NCBI RefSeq assembly: GCF_002591975.1
Contig: NZ_NVQE01000001.1
Location: 335,265-399,264 of the forward strand
Direction of reading: 5' to 3'
From: Mycobacterium neglectum
GTDB taxonomy: Bacteria; Actinomycetota; Actinomycetes; Mycobacteriales; Mycobacteriaceae
DNA: 64,000 bases
Below are positions 51,300-59,360 of this stretch, piece by piece. The notes under the pieces were generated by a model, which made no database searches, had not been told where the DNA came from, and saw only the letters and a list, made by a program, of their open reading frames with translations. How positions within the stretch are numbered: the stretch's first letter is position 1; each line of letters opens with the position of its first letter. Made by a program: the position numbers and the translations under genes.

Positions 51300-52904
51300 A
51301 TGACCACGGACAATCCGGTCAAACGGACCGATGTCGACAAAGCCCTCCTCGGGAGCGCCACCTATCGAAGCCTCGGGGAGCAGAAGCTCTCCCCGAAGGA
51401 GGAACGTTTCGAGAAAGGTCGACGCACCGTCGGCCTTTTTCTCGCTCCACTGCTGACCGTCGCCTTCCTTGTCCTACCGATCGACATCCCCCGCGAGCAG
51501 CAGGTGCTCGCCGCGGTGTTGCTCGGCGTCATCGCACTGTGGATCAGCGAGGCAATCCCGATACCCGTCGGCGGCCTGCTCGGTGTCGCGGTCGCCGTCT
51601 TCCTCGGTGTGGCACCGGTCGACGACGTCCTCGGTCCGTTCGGCTCGTCGACGATCTTCACATTCATCGGCGCCTTCATCCTGGCGCAGGCGATGCTCAA
51701 ACACGGTCTGGCGCGGCGGTTTGCGTTCCGGATCCTGTCCCTTCCCGGTGTTGGTAAGTCCACCACCGGTGTGATCCTCGCGTTCGGTGCGATCACAGCC
51801 CTGCTGTCGGCGTTCGTGTCCAACACCGCGACAGTGGCGATGTTGCTGCCGACGGCCATCGGCATCCTCGCCGTGATCGCGAAGCTGCTGCAGAAGCGCG
51901 GTGACGTCGAAGAGGACTTCGATCCGCAGCGACTGAGGGTCGGCGCGGCGATCATGTTGATGCTGGCCTACGGCGCCAGCGTCGGCGGTCTGCTGACCCC
52001 AGTGGGCAGCCCGCCCAACCTGATTGGGCGCGGCCTCATCGAGGAGGCCACCGGCGAGCGAATCAGCTTCGGGCAGTGGATGGTGATGGCCGTCCCGATC
52101 TGCCTGCTGATGTTCGCGCTGCTGGCGCTCATCCTGCTGCGGCTGAACAAGCCGGAGATCAAGAGGATCGAAGGCGTGGCCGAGTACGTCGCCGAGGAAC
52201 GCGAGAAGCTCGGCTCGCTGTCGCGGGCCGAGAAGAACACGCTCATCGCGTTCGGCGTCACCGTCACGCTGTGGATCCTGCCCGGCATTTTCGCGCTGGT
52301 CACCGGCACCGACTCCAGTACATACGAGTTCGTCAGCGACCGACTGGACGAGGGCGTCGTCGCGGTGTTCGGTGCGGCGCTGCTGTTCCTGCTGCCGACC
52401 GATTGGAAAGAACGCGAATTCACGCTGCGCTGGAGCGATGCCGCCAAGATCGACTGGGGCACCATCATTCTGTTCGGCTCCGGCATCATTTTCGGTTCAC
52501 TGATCTCGTCGACCGGACTGGCCGAGACCATCGGCACGTCGATCAACGGCGCTCTGGGCCTGTCGAGCGTCGTGCCGATCACGATCTTCGCGGTGATTCT
52601 GGCGATCGTCGTGTCGGAGACGACGAGCAATACGGCGTCGGCGGCGGTCGTGGTGCCGATCATCATCCCGGTCGCGGTGGCCGCGGGCGTCAACCCGTTC
52701 GTGCCTGCCCTGGCGGCGACGTTCGCGGCGTCGTTCGGCTTCATGCTGCCGGTCTCCACGCCGCAGAACGCGATCGTCTACGGCTCCGGCGTCGTGAAGA
52801 TCACGACGATGATCCGGTCCGGGATCACGTTCGACATCGCCGGAGCGATCCTGATCATCATCCTGCTGCCGATCATGATTGGCCTGCTGGGGCTGGGCGG
52901 ATGA
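51300..52904 (+). CDS. SLC13/DASS-family dicarboxylate transporter
   Basis: 534 residues from ATG 51300 (GGAG 9 nt upstream; ATG 51288 possible). About 11-12 membrane helices. The two SNT motifs of the Na+/dicarboxylate symporter family are present: AFVSNTATVAMLLPTAIG and VSETTSNTASAAVVVPIIIP, with TPVGSPPNLIGRG and PVSTPQNAIVYGSG in the hairpins. Substrates would be C4-dicarboxylates such as malate, succinate or tartrate. It is coupled by a 4-nt overlap to the dehydrogenase gene, which supports that. Confidence 0.93.
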   Translation: MTTDNPVKRTDVDKALLGSATYRSLGEQKLSPKEERFEKGRRTVGLFLAPLLTVAFLVLPIDIPREQQVLAAVLLGVIALWISEAIPIPVGGLLGVAVAVFLGVAPVDDVLGPFGSSTIFTFIGAFILAQAMLKHGLARRFAFRILSLPGVGKSTTGVILAFGAITALLSAFVSNTATVAMLLPTAIGILAVIAKLLQKRGDVEEDFDPQRLRVGAAIMLMLAYGASVGGLLTPVGSPPNLIGRGLIEEATGERISFGQWMVMAVPICLLMFALLALILLRLNKPEIKRIEGVAEYVAEEREKLGSLSRAEKNTLIAFGVTVTLWILPGIFALVTGTDSSTYEFVSDRLDEGVVAVFGAALLFLLPTDWKEREFTLRWSDAAKIDWGTIILFGSGIIFGSLISSTGLAETIGTSINGALGLSSVVPITIFAVILAIVVSETTSNTASAAVVVPIIIPVAVAAGVNPFVPALAATFAASFGFMLPVSTPQNAIVYGSGVVKITTMIRSGITFDIAGAILIIILLPIMIGLLGLGG

Positions 52905-53956
52905 CGGCAATGCAGACGATAGCGGTGATCCCGGGTGACGGGATCGGACCCGAGGTCATCACATCGGCGCGCGCGGTGCTCGACGCGGTGGCAGGAAAGC
53001 ACGGAATCGAGCTGTCCTACACGGATTTCGACTGGTCGTGCGAGCGGTACACCAAAGACGGTGCGATGATGCCCGCCGACGGCATCGAGACACTGCGCGG
53101 GTTCGACGCGATCCTGCTGGGGGCGGTCGGCTGGCCGGGGGTGCCCGATCACGTGTCGTTGTGGGGACTGCTGATCCCGATCCGGCGGGCATTTCGTCAG
53201 TACGTCAACCTGCGTCCGATCAAGGTGTTCGACGGCGTGGAGAGCCCGCTACGCGCGCCGGGTCACGTCGACTTCGTGGTGGTACGGGAGAACGTCGAGG
53301 GTGAGTACAGCGAGATCGGTGGTCGGCTCAACCGCGGCTTCCCCGACGAGATGGCCGTCCAGGAGTCGGTTTTCACCCGCGTCGGGGTGAGCCGGATCGC
53401 CGACTACGCGTTCGAGTTGGCGCGGTCGCGCAGCGGCTACGTCACGTCGGCGACGAAATCGAACGGGATCGTGCACACGCTGCCGTTCTGGGACGAGGTG
53501 GTCGCGGAGCGCGCGGCACAGTTCCCCGATGTGCGGATGGACAGCGAGCACATCGATGCGCTGGCGGCGAAGTTCGTCTTGCAGCCGGACCGCTTCGATG
53601 TCGTGGTGGGGTCAAACCTGTTCGGCGACATCCTCTCCGATCTCGCGGCAGCAGTCGCGGGGTCGATCGGGATCGCGCCGTCGGGCAATCTGGATCCGAC
53701 GAAGCAGTACCCGTCGATGTTCGAGCCGGTGCACGGTTCGGCGCCCGATATCGCGGGCCGCGGGATTGCCAACCCGATCGGGGCGGTGTGGTCGGCGGCG
53801 TTGTTGCTCGATCATCTTGGGCATTCCGTCGCAGCGGATGAAGTGCTGGCGGCCATGGAGGCGACGTTGGCAAAGCCGGAGACCCGCACCGGCGATCTGG
53901 GCGGGACCGCATCGACGGTCGAGGTGACGGAGGCACTCGTCGCTCAGTTGCGGTGA
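52901..53956 (+). CDS. dmlA: D-malate/tartrate dehydrogenase (decarboxylating)
   Basis: 351 residues from ATG 52901. Beta-decarboxylating dehydrogenase of the isopropylmalate/isocitrate family: IPGDGIGPEV, GAVGWPGVPDHVSLWGLL, QYVNLRPIKVF, VVRENVEGEYSEIGG, TSATKSNGI and SNLFGDILSDLAAAVAGSIG. The WGLLIPIRRAFRQYVNLRP and DHVSLWG segments are those of DmlA/TtuC rather than LeuB. It converts D-malate to pyruvate (or acts on tartrate) with NAD. Coupling to a dicarboxylate transporter suggests one catabolic unit. Confidence 0.92.
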   Translation: MTAMQTIAVIPGDGIGPEVITSARAVLDAVAGKHGIELSYTDFDWSCERYTKDGAMMPADGIETLRGFDAILLGAVGWPGVPDHVSLWGLLIPIRRAFRQYVNLRPIKVFDGVESPLRAPGHVDFVVVRENVEGEYSEIGGRLNRGFPDEMAVQESVFTRVGVSRIADYAFELARSRSGYVTSATKSNGIVHTLPFWDEVVAERAAQFPDVRMDSEHIDALAAKFVLQPDRFDVVVGSNLFGDILSDLAAAVAGSIGIAPSGNLDPTKQYPSMFEPVHGSAPDIAGRGIANPIGAVWSAALLLDHLGHSVAADEVLAAMEATLAKPETRTGDLGGTASTVEVTEALVAQLR

Positions 53957-53979
53957 GGTTCGGGCCGAATCTGAAGATA

Positions 53980-54007
53980 TGCAGGCGAATCGCCGGAATC
54001 ACCTGCA
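53980..54007. terminator. Hairpin between convergent dmlA and GH130 genes
   Basis: 12-nt arms (TGCAGGCGAATC and GAATCACCTGCA, two mismatches) around GCCG, filling most of the 56-nt gap between the two stops. A bidirectional terminator is likely. Confidence 0.55.
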
Positions 54008-54012
54008 CAAGC

Positions 54013-55500
54013 TCAGTTTCGAGCGCTCTCCATCGCGTCGAGGACCTCTGACACCGGGACACTCGCGAACCCGATAGTGGCGTCACCGATTCCGTAGGGC
54101 ACGACCAGTACTCCGGCATGCACGATCCCGCCGCAGGAGTAGACGACGTTCGGGACATAGCCGTCCTGCTCGTCGGCCCCGGGACTCAGTAGCGGCTCGC
54201 GGAGCTGCCCGACTACCCGTGACGGGTTCTCCAGATCGAGCAATATCGCCCCGATCCGGTACGTTCGCATCGGTCCGACACCATGGGTGAGCACCAGCCA
54301 CCCCGCCTCGGTTTCGATGGGCGGCCCGCAGTTTCCGAGCTGGAGCACCTCCCACGGTTGAGTCGGCTGCTGACACGGCACGGACTCCGTCCACACAAAC
54401 GGGCAGTCCGAGTACGCGAACGAATTCGTTTCGCGGTCCGACCTCGACATGGCCGCGAATTGACCGCGGAATCGGCGGGGAAACAGCGCCAAACCCTTGT
54501 TGGCGGCGGCGCGGCCGACCATCGGCGTCGAGGTGAATGAGTTGAAGTCCTTGGTTGCGAGCAACTGCTGGCTGATACGCGTGCCGCTGTATGCCGTGTA
54601 GCTCGCGCAGTAGGTGACCGACCCATCGTCGTCGACGAACCGGACGAAACGCGCGTCCTCCATACCAGCGGCCTCCGCACCCATCGCCGGCCACAGAATC
54701 CGCTCGGCAAGCGGGATGTCCTCGGCGAACTCGACCCCATAGAACCGGTCGGCGATTTCCCGAATCAGCGAAATCGTCTCGGACGCATGACCGCGCGTCC
54801 TGCGGTGCCTTTGCAGTCTGTCGAGTTGTTCGTCGAGGTCATTTCGAGTGAACCGGTCGCCGAGCGCGTCGAGCACGTAATCAGCGCCCTCTCCGGCTTC
54901 GCGCAGTCTGGAGAGCTCGCTTCGCAACACCACAGCGTCGAGCAGAGCCGGCACAGCGCCTCCCGCCGTCGCGTACGGAGCGGCAGCATCGATCGTCGTC
55001 GCACCTGTCGCGTCAATGACGCCGGTACGGAATCCGATCGACGATATGTGCCCCTCCCCGATGCCGCGCACACTCATCACGAACCGCAGGCTGCCGGAAG
55101 GGATACCCGTCTGGTCCGGGTGCGCCACCATGCTGGGATTGCACAAGGCCGCGCCTTCGATGGCGTATTCGCTCGTGAATGTCGCACCTAGCAACATCAT
55201 TCGCGCGTCGGACAGTTCGGCTGCCGCGTCGAGCCGATCGGCGAGTTCACGGGCATGCGCCCGGAATACGCCGTCCAGGTCGCGGTGACGCCAGCCGAAG
55301 CGCGTGACGACATCGTCCAGCGACGCGCGGACCTCGTTCTCGTCCAGCGCCAAGATTCGGTTCAGCACCGCGCCCGCGCGGGAGTCTTGATGCTCGAAAC
55401 CCTCCTGTCCGGGGACGAACAGTCGGGTGATGACCCGCGACGAATCGGCTGCGAGTCGCAACGGACTGCGCGTGACGAGTCCGGACCGCACCGAAGTCAT
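54013..55500 (-). CDS. GH130-family glycosidase/phosphorylase
   Basis: 495 residues from ATG 55500 (MTSVRSGLVTRSPL). The C-terminal five-bladed beta-propeller of GH130 is clear: GMEDARFVRFVDDDGSVTYC, KGLALFPRRFRGQFAAMSR, LGNCGPPIETEAGWLVLTHG, RIGAILLDLENPSRVVGQLR and GYVPNVVYSCGG. An N-terminal domain of about 190 residues precedes it, as in longer members. GH130 enzymes are mostly beta-mannoside phosphorylases or hydrolases. The start overlaps the upstream gene by 4 nt. Confidence 0.88.
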   Translation of the reverse strand: MTSVRSGLVTRSPLRLAADSSRVITRLFVPGQEGFEHQDSRAGAVLNRILALDENEVRASLDDVVTRFGWRHRDLDGVFRAHARELADRLDAAAELSDARMMLLGATFTSEYAIEGAALCNPSMVAHPDQTGIPSGSLRFVMSVRGIGEGHISSIGFRTGVIDATGATTIDAAAPYATAGGAVPALLDAVVLRSELSRLREAGEGADYVLDALGDRFTRNDLDEQLDRLQRHRRTRGHASETISLIREIADRFYGVEFAEDIPLAERILWPAMGAEAAGMEDARFVRFVDDDGSVTYCASYTAYSGTRISQQLLATKDFNSFTSTPMVGRAAANKGLALFPRRFRGQFAAMSRSDRETNSFAYSDCPFVWTESVPCQQPTQPWEVLQLGNCGPPIETEAGWLVLTHGVGPMRTYRIGAILLDLENPSRVVGQLREPLLSPGADEQDGYVPNVVYSCGGIVHAGVLVVPYGIGDATIGFASVPVSEVLDAMESARN

Positions 55501-56516
55501 TGCGGCACTGCAGAAAAACGTAGCGCGTGCTGCAGCGTCGAGAGCACCGCCAGTGTCGACTCTGCGCCCTGGTTGCGGTTCACGCCGTCGGCGTGCAGGC
55601 CGTCGAATCCGCCGCCCGTCTCGGGATCCCACATCACCTGGCCCGCGTCGTTGACACCCTGGAACCAGGCCGCTGCGGCGCGGACGCCGTCCGGCCACAT
55701 CGCGTCGCTGTCGACGGTGGCGGCGCGGGCACATGCGTCGGCCAGCGTGGACACCTCGATCGGCTGCTGGTCAAACGCCGGCCCTTCGTCACCGGGTCCC
55801 CTGCCTGCCACCGGAGTGACCGAGAGGCGACCGTCCGTCGTTTCGCAGTTGAGAAGCCATGCCAACAGGTCCAGACCGCGCTGCCGAAGCGACGCGTCCT
55901 CGAGGACGGCGCCCGCGGCGATCATCGCCTCGGGCAGGACCGCGTTCGCGTAGGTGAGTCGCGGTTCGGGCCACGGCCACGCCGGGTCACCGTTGGGTTC
56001 GGCGACCGAGGCCGCGTAGTCGATGATCAGTAACCGCGCCGCCCGATTTTCGGGGTCGTAGGCGAGCATCTCGGCGGCGCCCAGCGCCGCGAATGCCATC
56101 GCCCGTGGCCATGCCGACCGTGCCTGCGCACCGCGCTCGAACTGCATGATGGCCGATTGCCGGGCCCAGACGACATCGCTGTGCGCGGCGGCGGTCCCCA
56201 GGCCCCAGAGGCAGCGCCCCCAGGCGTCCTCCAGGGCGGGCTCGTCAATCCAGTTGCCCTTGCTGTCCATCCGGTTGCGGCAGGCGCCGGTGAGCGTCTG
56301 CGCTTCGCCCAGAAACCGCAACGCGGTTCCGGCGACACCGTTGAGTGTGCGATCCAGGCCGGGCTCCCGGGTGGTGACAACCAACACCCGCGCCACATCG
56401 TCGGTGCAGTAGCCGTGATCGGGATCGGGTTCGGTCAGTCGGGCGTGCTCGAATGTGCCGCGATGGTCTGTCAGTCGCTGCAGGTGGTCGAACACCGGGG
56501 CCGGAGTCGTGGTCAT
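55497..56516 (-). CDS. Alpha-barrel (six-hairpin-like) carbohydrate-locus protein
   Basis: 339 residues from ATG 56516. Repeated helical hairpins with aromatic and acidic residues (GYCTDDVARVLVVTT, WIDEPALEDAWGRCLWGLG, SAWPRAMAFAALGAAEMLAY, YANAVLPEAMIAAG) suggest an (alpha/alpha)-barrel of the glycosidase/epimerase type. No family could be named with certainty. It overlaps both neighbours by 4 nt (ATGA), so the glycosyltransferase, this protein and the GH130 enzyme are made together. A role in processing the same glycan is inferred. Confidence 0.82.
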   Translation of the reverse strand: MTTTPAPVFDHLQRLTDHRGTFEHARLTEPDPDHGYCTDDVARVLVVTTREPGLDRTLNGVAGTALRFLGEAQTLTGACRNRMDSKGNWIDEPALEDAWGRCLWGLGTAAAHSDVVWARQSAIMQFERGAQARSAWPRAMAFAALGAAEMLAYDPENRAARLLIIDYAASVAEPNGDPAWPWPEPRLTYANAVLPEAMIAAGAVLEDASLRQRGLDLLAWLLNCETTDGRLSVTPVAGRGPGDEGPAFDQQPIEVSTLADACARAATVDSDAMWPDGVRAAAAWFQGVNDAGQVMWDPETGGGFDGLHADGVNRNQGAESTLAVLSTLQHALRFSAVPQ

Positions 56517-57694
56517 ACGAGTGCCGGCCGCTCGGCGAGCACGCGGTGCGCCAATCGCACATATGCACCGGCGATCACACGCCACGACATCGTCGGGGCC
56601 AGGCGACGGGCCTCCGCGGCCATGGAGCCTGCCACCCGGGGATCGGTGATGATCCGGCGAAGCGCCAACGCGAGGGCGTCGGGGTCGTCGTGATCGACGA
56701 CGATGCCGGCCCCACTGGCCAGCAGTTCGTTGGCATGGGGGAAAGCGGTGGCGACCACCGGACGGCCACTGGCGACGGCGTCGACCAGCACGCCTGAAGT
56801 CACCTGGTCGGTGGAATCGTAAGGCAGCACGACAACGCTGGCGGACTGAGCAAGAGCGTTGAGGGAAGCGACGTCGCGGTAGTCAGCGTCGAAGAACACC
56901 GAGTCGGCCAGCCCGGCGCGACGCGCCTGCTCGATACATCCGTTGCGGTACGCATCGCCTTGTGAGGCCAGCACTTTGGGATGCGTCTGCCCGGCGACGA
57001 GGTACCGCGGACGGCCGGGAAGGTGGGCAAGCGACGTCATCGCGCCGATCACCCTCTCGAGGCCCTTACCCGGACCGATGAGGCCCCAGGTCAGCAGGGT
57101 GGGTCTGCCCCACTGGTTCGCCGCGGCGGCCTTCGGGACAGTGGCGCCATGCGGGATGGTGACGATTTTGCGACGGTCGACGTCGAAGTTCAGGCACAGT
57201 CGTCGACTGGCCGCCTCGGACATCACCACCACACGGTCCGCGGCCGCGGTGACGGTTTCGAGCACTGAACGCTGGTGTGCAGTAGGATCTTTGAGAACGG
57301 TGTGCGCGATCACGATCGATGGCACGCGCAGTCCTTCGAGGACGTCGACCACATCGTCACCGTCGACACCGCCGTAAATGCCGTACTCGTGCTGGATGAT
57401 CGCGACGTCGCACTGGTTGAGCAACTCGGCGGCCGCAGACGCAGATGCCGGTGAATCGGCGACCAGCTCCCCGACGACGCGGTCACTCGAGGGCGGCGAT
57501 CCGTCGTCGGCCACCCGGACCACGCTGACCTCAGCGCCGTCGGCGGTCAGTCCTTCGGAGAGCGCTGCGCTGAAGGTCGCGAGTCCGCACGCAGTCGGCG
57601 GATGCGTTGTGAGAATGCCAAAGTGCACCGGATGGGAAAAGGGTTGCTCGACAATGGAATTAGTCAGTAAAGGAAAAGTAGACAATTGTTTCAA
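56513..57694 (-). CDS. GT4-family glycosyltransferase (second paralogue)
   Basis: 393 residues from TTG 57694. GT-B motifs mirror the first paralogue: TACGLATFSAALSEGL, IVTIPHGATVPK, LIGPGKGLERVIGAMTSLAH, VVVLPYDSTDQVTSGVLVDA and GRPVVATAFPHANELLASGA. It additionally has a loop (NQCDVAIIQHEYGIYGGVDG) longer than in the first copy. It is the first gene of the coupled three-gene operon and is preceded by the shared 100-nt leader. Donor and acceptor unknown; a mannose-type glycan fits the GH130 partner. Confidence 0.9.
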   Translation of the reverse strand: MKQLSTFPLLTNSIVEQPFSHPVHFGILTTHPPTACGLATFSAALSEGLTADGAEVSVVRVADDGSPPSSDRVVGELVADSPASASAAAELLNQCDVAIIQHEYGIYGGVDGDDVVDVLEGLRVPSIVIAHTVLKDPTAHQRSVLETVTAAADRVVVMSEAASRRLCLNFDVDRRKIVTIPHGATVPKAAAANQWGRPTLLTWGLIGPGKGLERVIGAMTSLAHLPGRPRYLVAGQTHPKVLASQGDAYRNGCIEQARRAGLADSVFFDADYRDVASLNALAQSASVVVLPYDSTDQVTSGVLVDAVASGRPVVATAFPHANELLASGAGIVVDHDDPDALALALRRIITDPRVAGSMAAEARRLAPTMSWRVIAGAYVRLAHRVLAERPALV

Positions 57695-57720
57695 CGTGAT
57701 CCAGACCTGCGGTTGGCACC

Positions 57721-57817
57721 TGCATGACCGGGCGTGAGCGGTTGCTCTACAAGATCAGCGGCTGACGGCTGTCTCATTCCGGAGTGGCTGGGTTCCCAAC
57801 ACCTTCCACAATACACC
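57721..57817 (-). promoter_or_regulatory. Conserved leader upstream of second GT4 gene
   Basis: Matches 51061-51160; 27 nt before the TTG. Identical blocks include GAGCAACCGCTCACGCC, CAGCC-N8-GCTG and TTGGGAACCCAGCCA. Conservation in untranslated sequence at a fixed distance from the start suggests a regulatory RNA or a common control region. Confidence 0.6.
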
Positions 57818-57852
57818 CAAGTCGTCGAGTCACCAGACCAGATGTGAGGTGA

Positions 57853-58050
57853 TCAGCGCCCGAAGAAGCCCATTTTCCAACTCTTTTCATCACCAGCCAC
57901 GTCGGTCCATCCGCCCGATTCGTAGTGGTGTGACTCCTTTGCCCCATTGCGGAGGACATCGAGCGTGCCGTCGGCATGCTTGACATAGGCGTCACCGAAG
58001 CGCAGGTAGTCGTCGGCTCCCCCGTCAGGGAGAGTCACGGTGACTGTCAC
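57853..58050 (-). CDS. Small hypothetical protein
   Basis: 65 residues from GTG 58050. It reads TVTVTLPDGGADDYLRFGDA then YVKHADGTLDVLRNGAKES, ending WKMGFFGR: short beta hairpins with repeated DG turns, resembling small mycobacterial beta proteins. No motif for an enzyme. It is 6 nt downstream of the 53-residue gene and probably co-expressed with it and cspA. Confidence 0.65.
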   Translation of the reverse strand: MTVTVTLPDGGADDYLRFGDAYVKHADGTLDVLRNGAKESHHYESGGWTDVAGDEKSWKMGFFGR

Positions 58051-58056
58051 CGTCGA

Positions 58057-58218
58057 TCAGCGCATCTTCTCGGGGATGGAGTCCAACGCTTGCAGGACAT
58101 GCTCGGCCAGCTCATCGGCAGCCTTGTCATTGAGTTTGGAGTGAGCCACGATCGTGTCCTTGACGAGCCCAACGCGATTCTCGTAAGGCGTGCGGAATGT
58201 TACTGCTGCTGAAGCCAT
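58057..58218 (-). CDS. Small hypothetical protein, DUF6307-like
   Basis: 53 residues from ATG 58218: ASAAVTFRTPYENRVGLVKD, then SKLNDKAADELAEHVLQALD and SIPEKMR. One helical hairpin is likely. The pattern PYExRV...SKLxDKAA...LDSIPEK recalls the short actinobacterial family DUF6307 (from memory). It sits 28 nt after cspA on the same strand. Confidence 0.7.
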   Translation of the reverse strand: MASAAVTFRTPYENRVGLVKDTIVAHSKLNDKAADELAEHVLQALDSIPEKMR

Positions 58219-58246
58219 TTCAATCCTTTTCCGTAATTGGTGGGAG

Positions 58247-58450
58247 CTAGATGGTGGTTACGCCGACTGCCTGGGGGCCTTTGGGGCCCTGGGTGACGTC
58301 GAACTTGACGCGCTGATTTTCGTCAAGCGAGCGATAGCCGTTCGACTGAATCTCCGAATGATGGACGAACACATCCTTTTCGCCGCCATCCGGAGTGATG
58401 AAGCCGAAGCCCTTTTCGCTGTTGAACCACTTGACAGTGCCCTCTGACAT
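58247..58450 (-). CDS. cspA: Cold-shock protein
   Basis: 67 residues from ATG 58450, preceded by AAGAAAGTGAAGAA. Both RNA-binding motifs are intact: [11 protein letters not shown] (RNP1) and VFVHHSEI (RNP2). A single OB-fold RNA chaperone, ending [11 protein letters not shown] variant 3-residue N-terminal extension is open but lacks support. It follows the 150-residue gene by 19 nt. Confidence 0.97.
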   Translation of the reverse strand: MSEGTVKWFNSEKGFGFITPDGGEKDVFVHHSEIQSNGYRSLDENQRVKFDVTQGPKGPQAVGVTTI

Positions 58451-58469
58451 TTTCTTCACTTTCTTTCTG

Positions 58470-58922
58470 TTATCGAACGGTGTTCACAAGCAGAGCGTCG
58501 ACAGGCGACTCGTCGCTGGGCGCCGCCGCAGCCATCAGCGCGTCGTGTGCCCCCTCCGGGTCGGAGTCCGGCGGCACTACCAGCAGGGTGATTCTGGCGT
58601 CGTCAGCACCGACGACCTCCACGGTGTTGACCGGCTGACGTTGATGTCCGTCGAGCCGCACCGCTCGCCCACCGGAAAGGAGTTTCGGGGTCGGTTTGGA
58701 CCATTCGTTGATGTTGAACAACACGCGATCAATGGGGCCGAGCCGAACTGACAACACTGCCAACAGATCTGGAAGCTCAGAGTTGAGGTCGTAGCCGTGC
58801 GGCCACCATGCCCCGTCGACAAATCCACTCCGAGGAGCTTTGGGTTTCAATCGCAATCGCGGCGTGTGTTCCGGCATCGTGCGTTGCGGGGCGGCGGCGG
58901 CAGAAACTGGTCGTAGCGTCAT
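58470..58922 (-). CDS. Hypothetical protein, DUF5994-like
   Basis: 150 residues from ATG 58922 ([13 protein letters not shown]). It contains [20 protein letters not shown] and [20 protein letters not shown], a pattern shared by actinobacterial proteins annotated DUF5994 (from memory). Function unknown. Immediately upstream of cspA on the same strand, so likely co-transcribed. Confidence 0.75.
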   Translation of the reverse strand: MTLRPVSAAAAPQRTMPEHTPRLRLKPKAPRSGFVDGAWWPHGYDLNSELPDLLAVLSVRLGPIDRVLFNINEWSKPTPKLLSGGRAVRLDGHQRQPVNTVEVVGADDARITLLVVPPDSDPEGAHDALMAAAAPSDESPVDALLVNTVR

Positions 58923-59192
58923 CGCGACGCTCCTGTCTTGACCGCGTACCGGCCAGATGCTGCGAATCGCCGACGACACAACCTTGAACAGCCATATAAC
59001 GAAGTACCGGCGCTGCTCGCTCAGTCTACGCTGCCGTTTCAGCAGGCGTGACTGCGCCCTAAATTATTTGGGGCGCAGCTATTTTCCATCCCAAATTCGA
59101 GCCATCGGGTGGGTCGATATTGACGTCGGGGCTGATCAGGGGTGTACTGAGGGCCGAACCAAGGGGCCGATATCGCAACCAACGCAATTATT

Positions 59193-59357
59193 TTGATCGC
59201 TGTCACCACAGCGGCCCTGCTTGTACTCCTCGGTGCGCTGGCAATCGTGATCGCCAAGACGTGGACCTCGCATTGCCGTGGAGAGGCCATTTCGATCAAC
59301 GATCTGGTCGCCGAAGACGACCATCGACGGGCTCGTGCGGCCGAGGTCGAGATTTAG
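59193..59357 (+). CDS. Possible small membrane protein
   Basis: 54 residues if started at TTG 59193: a hydrophobic helix (IAVTTAALLVLLGALAIVIA), then a charged tail (NDLVAEDDHRRARAAEVE). No clear ribosome-binding site, and the frame is open leftward only to 59154. It converges with the histidine kinase gene 3 nt away. Weak evidence beyond composition. Confidence 0.35.
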   Translation: MIAVTTAALLVLLGALAIVIAKTWTSHCRGEAISINDLVAEDDHRRARAAEVEI

Positions 59358-59360
59358 CCG

